From NCBI GenBank assembly GCA_044350425.1, contig JBILHS010000004.1:37244-101243 (forward strand): a stretch of DNA of 64,000 nucleotides. The letters run 5' to 3'. Under the pieces are notes generated by a model. It worked only from the letters and a program-made list of their open reading frames with translations, ran no database searches and was not told where the DNA came from. This document shows positions 42,918-54,400 of the stretch, piece by piece (position 1 is the stretch's first letter; each line of letters begins with the position of its first letter). The position numbers and the translations under genes are program-made. The stretch comes from M3007 sp044350425. GTDB lineage: Bacteria > Bacteroidota > Bacteroidia > Chitinophagales > Saprospiraceae.

Positions 42918-43185
42918 GGCCTGGAACCCTTCTGGAGTGGCGCTGGGTCAATAAAAGACCCTGGCGCGGCGGGGGAAGGTGCCTTGGCTTGCCTGGAGGA
43001 ACACCTGATTGCGTAGGAACACCTGATGAGGCGGAAAGACCCTGGCGCGGCGGGGGAGGTGCCTTAATATGCTGGGGGGAACACCTGACGGGTCAGGAAA
43101 AGACCCAGACGCGGCGCGGGAGGCACCTTGATATCGTGAGAAAACACCTGCCGGGGCGGAGAGTGAACACCTGGCGAGGCAAGAA
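42918..43185 (+). repeat. Three tandem partial right arms of the ~300-bp element
   Basis: Three degenerate arms in a row (starting about 42918, 43039 and 43098) share the block GACCCTGGCGCGGCGGGGG, then GAGGTGCCTT, then GAACACCTGA. Each carries its own changes. They sit between copy A and the small lipoprotein gene behind the orphan Rhs tip. Confidence 0.7.
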
Positions 43186-43192
43186 AAAGTAT

Positions 43193-43579
43193 TTATCTTT
43201 CATAAATTACATGCGTGCCCATTCTGAATTTCAATTTTATTTTTTCATTTTTTTCAACCTTAATATTCTTTGTTTGCATGTCTGAAAAACCGGCTGCCAT
43301 GATATTGAATGAATAGCTTCCTGCGGATAATTTAAAAATAAAATATCCATTTGAGTTGGATCTGGTACTCATTTTGGTTTCTTTAATAAAAACCCACTTA
43401 TCCGCAAGCGGGCTGTTTAATTGTTTATCGAAGATAAAACCTTCAATTATTGAACTGTCATTTGAAAAAAAATATTCTCTGCTTTCTAGGGCATAACAGC
43501 CCTTAATTGTCTTTTCGTACTTATTGAAATAACAGGAGACAAAAGCAGTCAGTAAGAATAATAAGGTTATTGCTCTCAT
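43193..43579 (-). CDS. Small lipoprotein, candidate immunity protein of the Rhs protease tip
   Basis: 128 aa. Lipoprotein signal MRAITLLFLLTAFVSC. The mature part contains a carboxypeptidase-regulatory-like beta-sandwich (SIIEGFIFDKQLNSPLADKWVFIKETKMSTRSNSNGYFIFKLSAGSYSFNIMAAGF). The start codon overlaps the stop of the Rhs tip (ATGA, 43579-43576), so it is translated together with it. An overlapping small envelope protein directly after a toxin tip is the usual place of an immunity gene, and an envelope-anchored inhibitor would suit a protease delivered to the periplasm. That role is inference; the domain itself is widespread in other settings. Confidence 0.7.
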   Translation of the reverse strand: MRAITLLFLLTAFVSCYFNKYEKTIKGCYALESREYFFSNDSSIIEGFIFDKQLNSPLADKWVFIKETKMSTRSNSNGYFIFKLSAGSYSFNIMAAGFSDMQTKNIKVEKNEKIKLKFRMGTHVIYER

Positions 43580-46242
43580 GATTTTTTTACACCTTTACCT
43601 TTGTCAAAATTTTTAGGAGAAATACCAGTTTCTTGAATATGCCCTTTTGAAACTTTGTCATTGAATGCATTACTTATTATTTCAGTGATATAAGTTCCTT
43701 TTATTGATCTATCATAGCCAGCTGAATTGCTTTCAGTTGTCATAATCCCTCTGCCAAAATGCTTTAGCCCTAGAGTGTGCCCTACTTCATGAGCTCCTGT
43801 ATCACTATTACTTTTTGATTTTCTGACATGAACATCAACACCTCCTCTTGTAGCTCCATTAACTTGAATCCCCTCATCACTTGACTTAAAAATTGCATGT
43901 TCATCGGAGTTAACAGAATAAGCATTACTTGATTGATCAGGGGTGATTTTTGGCTCTGCTCCTTCAATTTTATCTGAAATTCTATCATTTTCAACAGCAG
44001 ATGCCGGATTATCCACTTCAACAACATTTAATTCAAAATTAAATGCGTAAGAAATTACATTGTCTTTCTTTCCAATATTATAGGAGTAATTTCCACTTTG
44101 TGCGTTCCAAAATTCTGTTGCCTGATTAGCAGACGCAGTAGCCTCTGCATTGCCTCTCTGAACGTAATAAGTAGCTTTGACTGTAATCGTTTGATTATCA
44201 TGGTTTATTGCTAAAACATAATCCTCAGTTTTCCTTCCATCTAGATCAACCATTCTTATTGGATCGTTAACACCATAGTTATACGGTGACCATCCCAAGT
44301 ATTTCTCCCCCAACGGATCCACGCTCCACCACCTCCCCAAACCAGCATCATACCACCGAGCCCCATAATCACTCAAATTCAACCCAAAATCCTCATTCAA
44401 CTCCTTTCCATTATAAGCATAATCATTCGTCGGCGAATTCGTCCCCATGCCTTCCATCAACATTCCAAAGGGATAATAATGCATATCCTCCAAATGGGTA
44501 ATGGCAGTTCCACCACTGGCGCGGAAGTTTTCGCGCGCGTTTCCGAGGTGGTCCTTGATGGTGTAGTCGTAGTAAAACGCAGAAGCTCCGTTGGGCGTAC
44601 ATCTACCCTCAGAAAAATATATTGCTTCCAGGCCGGTGCCGCTGTACTCTATGCCGGATACATAACTCTTGGTTGTGCCGCCGCCGCTTAAAGACTTGGT
44701 CAGCTTCTCCCCATCTGCAGTGTAGGTCAGGGTAATGACATTGGCTCCCTGGGTCATGGTTTGGGGCAGATTGAGGTAGTTGTAGGCAAATGTAAACCCT
44801 TTGTGGTTATCCTGAGTCATGTTCCCATTCAGGTCGTACTGGTAGTCGGCAGCTCCGGAGGTATATTTAAATCCTTTGGCGGCATCACCTGCATCTACCA
44901 TGTTGGTCAGACGGTCAGGACGGGTCGCATCGCCGTAAGTATAATTAAGATTGTCTATCTGGCTGGCCCCGGTATCGCCGCGACGGAAATAGGTTTTTAG
45001 GTTCCCATTGAAGTCGTACGTGATATTATTCTCCGTATATTTGGATTGATCTACCCAGGTGGCCCCTACCCGCGCACGGTAGTTGGCGGCTGTGAGGCGG
45101 TTACTAAAGTCGTATCCAAATCTATACAGGTGTCGGGTGCCGCAGGTTCCATTAATGTAGGTGTTCCACTGAATGGTAGAGATGTTTCCGTTGTATTGAG
45201 CGGTGCCTCCATTGGCTGTGCTTTCGTATTCAAGGCTCATTCTGAACAGGTCTATCGCATCATCCCCGGTCTGTGCCGTACAAATCGTTGGGTCATTGAT
45301 TCCAGTGAGCCAACCTCGTATATTATAGGTATAATCCAGGCTTTGCAGATAGGTAAATGAGGAGTTCAGTGTCAAAGGAGAACTTCCATTATAATTACTA
45401 GCATGCAATCGCTTATCCAAAAGCCGGCCCAACTCATCGTAAAGCGGCGCTGCAGTGACCACCCAGCCAGCAGTCGGCACACCTGCGGTAGTACTGATAT
45501 GATGCCTGGTAAAACGAAGTCGGCTTGCAGCGTCATACGTGAACTCTTCCCGTATATAATAGGTTTTCAGGGAGCCGCCTGGCGGTATGGCGGTATGGTC
45601 GCGCCGGGTTTTAGTGACCCTGTTGGCAAAGTCGTAGGCACTGGAGCTTATGTCTGCGCCACCTAAGTGGTTCTGCTTGTTCACCTGAATCACACTGTAC
45701 TCTTTGTCATAGTACGTGCGGGTGGTGAGGAAATTGGTGGGTGCCAGACCGCTACTCAAAAGTATGCCCACTTTACTGGCCGTTGGTTTGCCTCGGGTAC
45801 GCAGGAAGGCCGTGACATCGTAACCGCTTTCGGCAGGGTTGGTATAGGTCTCTGTTGCGCCGAGGCTGCCATTGTTGTCTAGGTCGTAATCGTCGTAGTA
45901 GAAGACTTTGTAGACGTCGAGGTTGTTGTCGGTCGGAAAACTGGTGCTGGTATAATAGTGCGGGGCGGTGGTATTGGAGGTTTCAAACAAGGGATCGGTA
46001 GCTCCGGGGGAGCCTGCGCCTTTGTATTTGCCGCTTACGATCGGGCGGCCAAGGATATCGTATCGGGTGAATGTCTTGAAGCTTTTGGCATCGGTGCTTA
46101 ACACGGGGCGGTCGAGTCGGTCGTAGGCAATGCTGGTAGTTCCGCCGGATGGCACGGTTTTGCTGGTCATACGCCCACGACTGTCGTAGGCGTATTTGAA
46201 GATCATGCTGGCGTAGCTGGCGTGGTTGATGTCCCAGTTATT
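43576..46242 (-). pseudogene. Displaced Rhs core with a metzincin-protease tip (orphan tip module, no own start)
   Basis: From 46242 down to about 44275 the sequence nearly duplicates the core of the full Rhs gene (49200-51159), starting NNWDINHASYASMIFKYAYDSRGRM and ending at the Rhs end motif GLNLSDYGARWYDAGLGRWWSVDPLGEK. The tip then changes completely. It carries the zinc motif HEVGHTLGLKH with GRGIMTTE as Met-turn (43736-43799), a metzincin protease signature. An open frame reaches 46416, but its first 57 codons are an out-of-frame reading of the neighbouring gene, so there is no native start, signal or N-terminal half. It may be silent until recombination joins it to the full gene. Its stop overlaps the lipoprotein gene. 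Confidence 0.8.
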
Positions 46243-47146
46243 CTGCCGCATATAAATAATGTTCATCGGCAGAAAAAGATAATCCTGCAAAAAGTTCATC
46301 ATCTGCATTGTCGGCAATTGGTATATGAATTGAATTGGAGAGGGCTCCTGTGCAACGATCAAAATCAAATACGCGTAAATCATCACGTGTGTTGAACCTA
46401 GCCATTTTGCTCCCATTTGGTGAAAAGACCAATTCTCCCCCGGCTTGAGATTCGGTAGGAAATCCTATTTCTTGAACATGGGTAATGACCCCTTGAGGTG
46501 AAAAAAGTGAAATAAAATACTTATTACTTAGAAGTTTAGGAATTACTATCCACCAATCACGGCCATTTGCATGTCGTACTGCATGAAAGCCATCATTGTC
46601 AAAGGTATCTTGAACAATGATATTATTTTTTGATATAACTTTACCCGCTCCTCCATTATAGGAGATATCAACCACTGAATAGTAAAACTTGTCATCAAAA
46701 GCGATAAATGGATTTATGGAAAAATATGTGCCAACATGAAAAAGGTATTTCAAACTTCGATTCGTTGGGTGTGGCAAAAACATGGCTGCTTGGTTTGTGG
46801 AATATCCGATTGAGTCCTCTACACAATTGTCGTTATATAGATATCCGGGATTAAGCCCATCGCTATTCTCTATAAAAGTATCATACTTATTAGCAATATA
46901 ACACCCATTTGAGTAAAGCAGTAATGCCCCAGCTGAATCCGACAAAACAGCATTTGTTGTATGAAGTGACATTCGTCTTTGCCGGAAACTTATGTTGATA
47001 CTATCTTGGAAGGAAAACCTAATTTCTTCTGCATTATTTGTAATAGTGTTATAGTTATAACCAAACAACCAAGTGTAATCTTCTTTTTGAGCATTAACAA
47101 CTACACTCGTTAATATAAGCAACAATGTTAATGATTTATTTTTCAT
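46243..47146 (-). pseudogene. Truncated secreted beta-propeller-like protein fused to the Rhs fragment
   Basis: From the ATG at 47146: signal peptide MKNKSLTLLLILTSVVVNAQ, then DYTWLFGYNYNT, NAVLSDSAGALLLYSNGCYIAN, AAMFLPHPTNRSLKYLFHVG and GGELVFSPNGSKMARFNTRDDLRVFDFDRCTG. These are typical of the propeller part of Bacteroidota T9SS proteins. The frame breaks off at SFSADEHYLYAAE with a stop at 46238, just past the junction with the Rhs core, so about half of a normal protein and its sorting domain are missing. The join is abrupt, as after a recombination or deletion. Confidence 0.75.
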
Positions 47147-47205
47147 GACAATCTTGTAAAGCAGGCTGCACAAGTGGATATTTGTACAGCCTGCTAAATT
47201 CTAAA

Positions 47206-47350
47206 TTAATCTACTTTTTGGATTTTCTGTGTTGCCAATAATTGTTGATCAGGAGAAAAAACCTGAACAATGTATATACCCTGGGGTAATATTTTTATTG
47301 ACAAATGGCTGTTGGTCACGGTCTCTACTAATAACACCTGCCCGAATTGA
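47206..47350 (-). pseudogene. Remnant of a T9SS type A sorting domain
   Basis: Too short for a gene, but reads in one frame NQFGQVLLVETVTNSHLSIK, then ILPQGIYIVQVFSPDQQLLATQKIQKVD and stops at 47206. This is the last half of a sorting domain. The rest of its gene is absent: immediately upstream lies copy B of the ~300-bp element. Confidence 0.7.
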
Positions 47351-47660
47351 TTTCCGCCCCGCCAGGTGTTCCCCTAAGCAAATCAAGGCACCTCCCCCGC
47401 CGCGCTAGGGTCTTTTTTTGACCCAGCGCCACTTCGGTGAGTACCCATGCAAATGTACAAATCATACCTTGGCGACCTCACGAATATTAGTTTCATGGCC
47501 AACAAATCAAAAAGGTCTGACAGATGGGAACAGAAGCACTCCAGGAGGTTGGTTTCTCAGCCTGGAATCCTGCTGGAGTGGCGCTGGGTCAAAAAAAGAC
47601 CCTGGCGCGGCGGGGGGAGGTTCCTTGATATGCTTGGGGGAACACCTGACGAGGCGGAAA
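47351..47660 (+). mobile_element. ~300-bp inverted-repeat element, complete copy B
   Basis: Same orientation and same parts as copy A. The left arm starts TTTCCGCCCC with CACCTCCCCCGCCGCGCTAG. The centre contains ATGCAAATGTACAAATCATA, TACCTTGGCGACC and ACGAATATTA. The right arm has GGAGTGGCGCTGGGTC and CCCTGGCGCGGCGGGG and ends GAGGCGGAAA. The two centres agree at most positions, while the arms differ by scattered changes. Together with copy A it brackets the orphan Rhs module in direct orientation. Confidence 0.78.
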
Positions 47661-47729
47661 CTACCCAGCCGCTGGTGGGCGCCCCGGCGGTGGTTTTACG
47701 TGGTGCCGGGTGAAACGCAGGCAATATCT

Positions 47730-48473
47730 TTATTTATATCGCGTAACCTTTGGAGGTTCGTCGTCGTAGTACTGAATAGTCTTTCTGAGTTTCCCTTTTT
47801 TGTAGGTGTCAGTTTGAATAATTTTCCCGCTTTCATCAAAATGGTAATAGGTCCCGTCTTTCACTTTGCCGTTTTCATAAACTAACAAAAAATCCAGGGT
47901 GCCATTTTCATCTAATCTGTATTGGGCACCATGTCTTTCTCCATTTAAAAAGGCGGTTAATCCGCGAAATTCCCCATTATCTATGACTAGATAAGGCCCT
48001 ATTTCTACGTCATTAAGGTAAGTGGTTTGGATAAATGTAGTTGATCCACATATCGATTTTTTCCACTGCAAACCACTTTTTAACCCATTTTGAAATTGAG
48101 TCACACTCAGTGTATCATTTCCGCAAAATCGGATATAGTAACCATCAGGCACTCCATTTACGAAATCAATTTTAAACAGAGTATCTGTCCGTATTATGCC
48201 ATATACGATGCCCTGAATTTCCATTTCCAAGTTTACAGGAGCAACAATTTTAATAGGCACCGAACCCCAGTAAATTTTTGCATGTTCTTTTTCTACTACA
48301 GAATCAATTCTACATTTTGTGAATTCATAAAATTCCACACAAACACCCTCAAATTGTCTCCGTTCATTGTTAAAGACAGAGTCACAATAAAAGAGCTGTT
48401 GTGTGTGTGCATTATCGACTAATACGATTACTAGCAGCAAGACAATACTCCTAATGCTTAATTTTGGTTCCAT
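47730..48473 (-). CDS. MORN-repeat protein, YwqK-like candidate immunity protein
   Basis: 247 aa from the ATG at 48473 (the frame is open to 48545 but the signal peptide MEPKLSIRSIVLLLVIVLVDNAHTQ fits this start). The C-terminal half has MORN-like repeats: GVPDGYYIRFCGNDTL, NGLKSGLQWKK, NGERHGAQYRLDENG and GKVKDGTYYHFDESGKI. YwqK-family MORN proteins often sit next to polymorphic toxins as presumed antitoxins. Its start lies 23 bases inside the end of the full Rhs gene, so translation is coupled. The signal peptide places it in the envelope. The immunity role is inferred from position and family. Confidence 0.78.
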   Translation of the reverse strand: MEPKLSIRSIVLLLVIVLVDNAHTQQLFYCDSVFNNERRQFEGVCVEFYEFTKCRIDSVVEKEHAKIYWGSVPIKIVAPVNLEMEIQGIVYGIIRTDTLFKIDFVNGVPDGYYIRFCGNDTLSVTQFQNGLKSGLQWKKSICGSTTFIQTTYLNDVEIGPYLVIDNGEFRGLTAFLNGERHGAQYRLDENGTLDFLLVYENGKVKDGTYYHFDESGKIIQTDTYKKGKLRKTIQYYDDEPPKVTRYK

Positions 48474-51400
48474 TTTGAGCAATGAATGATTTACCTGTAG
48501 TTTTGAATGGGAAGATGCCTTGTTTAGGTAATTTTCCATTTGCAATCATGTTGTGCGCATTTTCAACTGCATTCGAGTATTTGGTAGCAAATCTATCATT
48601 ATAACCCTTATCAGAATCATCGAAATCCTTAATGAGCACCTTTGAATATTCCATATAAGCCATAACGTCCCCAGCTTCATTGGCAAGTGTACTCGTTGTT
48701 ACACTATTAAAATTGTTGTAAAGCAAAATATTAAAACCTGGACGGTTAACCTTAAATTTCAAGCCACCTGCAAGTTTGACATTCGAATTTGTTTTTGATA
48801 GTGGTGTATTTATACTCAAGCCATTGTAATCTATTGTGTTATCTTTGGGATCATAAAGTGTTTCTCCTCTTTGTCCATCCTCACCTTTCTGAGCATCCGT
48901 GAGGTAAACTCTAACTTCTATTGGCTGTGACTTGGATACAAAATCCCCACCATTTTCATCAGGTACTTCAGATGTATAGCTCAAATTTTCAACATAATCA
49001 TACAATTCCGGATCTTTTTCCTTGATTTCATTAATCAGACCTTGAACTTTATTGCCCAAAGCTGCAAGCTCTTCAATTCTCTTTAAATTGACTTCCGCTT
49101 TTCCCAGCTCCTGATCTATCTGGCCATAATATGGATTTACCCATTGCATACCATCAGGATCAATCAATGCCATAGGATTATTAATAACATAGCTGTAAGT
49201 GCTGTAAAATGGCATTTTCTCCCCCATCGGGTCCACACTCCACCATCTCCCCAAAGCCGCATCATACCACCGTGCCCCATAATCGCACAAATTCAACCCA
49301 AAATCCTCATTCAGCTCCTTGCCATTGTACTGATACTGGTTTTCCGTGCCTACCTGCGCTATCCAGGAACCTTCCATTTCCAGCCCAAAGGGGTAGTAAT
49401 GATTCTCCTGAAGCGGTGTCAGACTTGTGCCATTGGCCCGGAAACTGACCCGCGCATTGCCCAAGTGATCCTTTACCGAGTACTCGTAGTAAAACGCTGA
49501 AGAACCATTTGGCGTACATCTGCCCTCAGAAAAATAAATGGCTTCCAAATTCGTGCCGGAATATTCTATGCCGGATACGTAGCTTTTGGTAGCTCCGCCG
49601 CCTGTGAGTGCCTTGGTAAGTTTTTCCCCATCGGCCGTGTAGGTCATGGTGATCACGTCGGCTCCCTTGGTCATGGACTGGGGAAGGTTCAGGTAGTTGT
49701 AGCCGAAAGTGAAGCCTTTGTGGTTATCCTGGGTGAGATTCCCGTTCAGATCATACTGATAATCTGCAGCGCCGGCGGTGTATTTGAAGCCTTTGGTAGC
49801 ATCTGCGGCATCCACCATATTGGTTAGCCTGTCTGGCCGGGCGGCATCGCCATAGGTGTAGGTGAGGTTGTCTATCAAGCTGCCCGTGGTATGCCCGCGG
49901 CGCAAATAGGTTTTGAGGTTGCCATTGAGATCGTAAGTGATACTTCCTTCCGAGTATTTACTTTGATCTACCCAGGAGGTACCTACCCGTGCGCGGTAGG
50001 CAGCGCCTGTGAGGCGATTGGTATAATCGTACGAGAAACGATACAGGTTTCGGGTGCTGCAGGTACCATTGATGTTGGTATTCCACTGAATGGTAGAGAT
50101 GTTTCCGTTGTATTGAGCGGTGCCTCCATTGGCCGTGCTTTCGTATTCGAGGCTCATTCTGAACAGGTCTATCGCATCATCCCCGGACTGTGCGGTACAA
50201 ATCGTTGGGTCATTGATTCCAGTGAGCCAGCCTCGTATATTATACGTGTAATCCAGGCTTTGCAGGTAGGTAAAAGAGGAGTTTAGTGTCACCCCAGAAC
50301 TTCCATCATAATTACTCGCATGTAATCTTTTATCCAAAAGGCGACCCATCTCGTCATAAAGCGGTGCTGAAGGGACCACCCAGCCAGCAGTCGGCACACC
50401 TGCAGTGGTACTGATATGATGCCGGGTAAAACGAAGCCGGCTTGCAGCGTCATACGTGAACTCTTCCCGTATATAATAGGTTTTCAGGGAGCCGCCTGGC
50501 GGTGTGGCGGTATGGTCGCGCCGGGTTTTAGTGACCCTGTTGGCAAAGTCATAGGCACTAGAGCTTATGTCTGCGCCGCCTAAGTGGTTTTGTTTGTTCA
50601 CCTGAATCACACTGTACTCCTTGTCGTAGTACGTGCGGGTGGTGAGGAAATTGGTGGGTGCCAAACCGCTACTCAAAAGTATGCCCACTTTGCTGGCCGT
50701 GGGCTTGCCACGGGTACGCAGGAATGCCGTGGCATCGTAACCGCTTTCGGCAGGGTTGGTATAGGTCTCTGTGGCGCCGAGACTGCCGTTATTGTCGAGG
50801 TCGTAATCGTCGTAGTAGAAGACTTTGTAGACGTCGAGGTTGTTGTCGGTCGGGAAACTGGTGCTGGTGTAGTAGTGTGGGGCGGTGGTGTTAGAAGTTT
50901 CAAACAAGGGGTCAGATACCCCGGGCGAGCCTGCGCCTTTGTATTTGCCGCTTACTATCGGGCGGCTAAGGATATCGTATCGGGTGAATGTCTTGAAGCT
51001 TTTCGCATCGGTGCTTAACACGGGGCGGTCGAGTCGGTCGTAGGCAATGCTTGTAGTTCCGCCGGAAGGCACGGTTTTGCTGGTCATACGCCCACGACTG
51101 TCGTAGGCGTATTTGAAGATCATGCTGGCGTAGCTGGCGTGGTTGATGTCCCAGTTATTGGGCGAGCTGATCATGCGCTTGGTGGTTTCCGGTGGGAGTA
51201 CACAGATTACCCGGCCAAAATCGTCATAGACCGTGTAGGTCTGGGCGGTCTCGGTCGCGTTGAGCTCCTGCTTCACTAAAACAACCCGGCCCAACTTGTC
51301 TGTAAACGTCCATTTTTTGCGTTCGTTTTCGTCTGTTTCTTGCGTAACCCAGAGTTTATTGGCTGCATAAGTATTGCTTCCCAGGAATGGACTTCCACTG

Positions 51401-54400
51401 TAGAAGTCGTGTACTGCATCTGAAGTGGTGTTGCCGCGATAGGCATATTCCAGGGTACGGGTGTTACCAATTCGCCAGGTGTCGCCTGGGGCGGCCTGTT
51501 CTATGGGTCGGTTGAAGGGAGAGGGTTCCACCTTGGTTTCTGAATATCCATAACCTCCTGCTCCAAAGGTATTGGCAAAGGAAAGTTGCTCGGCTGCGAA
51601 GCCTGTGCGATAGGTTCCGCCGTTGCTGGTGATGGTGTAGGGGATGTATTTTTTGAGTTCCCGGCCAAAGGCATCATAGGGTTGATACGCAACAATGTCC
51701 AGGTTGGTGGGCGATTGTGCGATTTCATTGGTCTGGATAGGTCTACCCAGTCCATCCATATACTGAAAGACACGGCGGACATCCGCACCGGTGAGCGCGT
51801 TGACCTGAGCGACAGTTGTTTGGCCCGTTATCAGCGCGGTGCGGGCTTTGATGTCGTTGAGTGCGGGCCCAGCTTGCTGATAGTTGTATTCGTAGGTTTG
51901 CTGGATGTTGCGATCCTGATCTCTTATGACCTGAAGGCGCTGTGAATTGTCGTATTCATAATGGCCCGCCACACTATTTTCGTCTGATATAGAGCCCAGG
52001 AGTTGATTCCTGTCATCAAAACTAAACGTGCGCATGAGCGCATCCGCAGGATAAAGTCGAAGCTCATCTATATAAGTAGTGGATGCTGATCCTGTCACGG
52101 TTACAACTCCATTGGCTGCAAGAGTCAAGGTTGTTTCAGCATATAACCAGGTGGCACCCGCCACGGCACCAATTGATATGTTGTTAACTTTGATCTGACC
52201 ATCCCTGTACCAGAAGGATGCTACATACTTACCGGCTGGCAGGCTTCCTACGGTCAAGGTACGACTGGCAGCAATTTTGAACCCTGTCCGACCTGTTACA
52301 AAGAACCCTGCACTGTTCACCCAATCCGTAGGCGCCGAACCTGAAATTGCCCAATTCCCATTTAATCCAGCACCCGCTCCGGCTTCTTCAAAGCTGGTAA
52401 ATGCAATTTCGGTTGAAAGTGCGTTTTTGACATACGCTATGGGTAAGGATAAACCATGCCCATAAATAAAAGCTGAAATCTGGTCATCTTTTTTGTTCCA
52501 CTCCAAGAGGTTGGCTTTACTGTCATAAGCACCCTGAGTGCTTACATGGTAATAGCGGGAATCAAGAATGAAATTTCCACCCGTGATGGTGGAGAGACTA
52601 AAACTTCCAAGAGCAACCGGGGAAGTGGTTGCTACCCGCCAGAATTCATTGGATAAGATGCGGGTGCCGCCAAAGTTTTTGAATTTTATTGCCTGCGCTC
52701 CTGTGACACTTTCTACGCCACTTTTTTTAATTGTTTGAACCGTTTCTATGGGCTGATTGATCATGAAATTATCATTCAGCGCTTTAATCGCCACGGACGG
52801 GATATCGGCTACCGTAGTAGTGGTATACTCAGGCGCATATTTACTAATGGTGGCATATTCATAGCTATCACTATTGGTCGTGATGGTTTTTACAGGCATC
52901 AAATGCCTAAAAGCAGGCGTATCATATTTATAATCGGTGATGGTTTCGATATAATTCCCAGAACCATCTGAATTATACTGACGTGCTGTTTTCTTTTTTA
53001 AATATACGAATTGGGAAACTACAGAATACCATTCCACTGCGTATGGTTCCATCTGGTTAGTTTGGGTAATCTGAGTACCTGCAGGTTGGTTGTAGCAAGG
53101 AAAATAATGATAATAACAATCATTTCCCCAAAAATTACAGACATGAAGGTATTCCTCTCCCTCGTCATTTTCACCATCACAATAATATATAAAAGAGCCG
53201 GAACATGGCGGACTTATTGCTTTTCTGGCGATAAAAGCATTTAAGGTTTGCTTATTATTGGTTTCGTTAAATTCGTATTCAAATAGGTCGTGTGAAATTA
53301 CTTGCCCAGTGCTGCTAAAAACTTTTTCTTCTTTTACACGCCCACTTTTCCAGGAATAATCGATCGTTGGGGCATTGAGGAAAATGTCATAATAATTGGT
53401 ACCGCTCAATCCATTTCCGTCCTGAAATATTTCATGCAAATAGTATTTTTTGCCATTCTCTCCATTCAGGCCTTCCAAGGCCCAAACCTCGGCGTATGCC
53501 ACAATCGCGCCAGCATTATTGGTAAGGTTGAAAAGGCTGGATGAGGTGATATTGCTATACTGGCAAACATCATAGGAACATTGAATGACATTATCCACAG
53601 CCTGATAATCACTACTGGTATATCTGGGAGATCTGCCCAAATACACCCCTGAAGAAGCATTTGAGCAACCTCCATTGTTGGCTTTTTGGTATTGAAACAC
53701 CTTGACAATATCGGGCGCTGTGGCAGTAGCCCCGTCAGCAGAAGTAAGTTTTTTCAAACGAATTCCACCGATGGCTTTATTAGCTATGTAGGTCGGTACA
53801 TTATCCTCGTACTTTACCGTAATGCCCGCCTCTTCAGGCTGGGTGCTAAAGGGCGGTGGATAGCCTGACTCCGGGCCTTGAAAAACCTTAACTTCCAACT
53901 CATAATTGCCAGTTTTCATGTATTTGTTGACACTTCCTACCAACTGAATCGGGCTAATCATTTGAGCGCAACCTCCCCAAGTCATCGTTACAAATGGGTT
54001 TCCTGAATCTGTAGTTTTTACCCTGGCAGATGCTCCTGAGCAACGAAATCCGTTCATCAACACATTATAGTTGATATTGACCCATTGGTCATGATCCACA
54101 TAAAAAGTAACCGTAGAGGTCTGTGGCGTTCCAGCAAAAGTGAGGGATGTTGCTGCAAGAGCATCTGTCGGCACATCCACGGTTTGGCAAACCGCAATCT
54201 CATTGCCTTCAAATTCATATTCGGTGGAGCCCCCGGTAGGATAGGTCACCTTCTTTAGCGTGCCATAATATGCAACCGTGGCATCCGGGTTTCTGTTGGC
54301 GGGTGAGAAGGAGGGAAATTTGGATTGTATGGACAATAGTTCAGTCTCGGAACCGGGACCTGGCGATAATTGGGTATTACTCTTATTGTTATAATAGCCC

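Noticed and set aside
46243..46416. First 57 codons of the open frame in front of the orphan Rhs core
   Set aside because: They are an out-of-frame reading of the propeller gene on the same strand and have no signal peptide or Rhs character.
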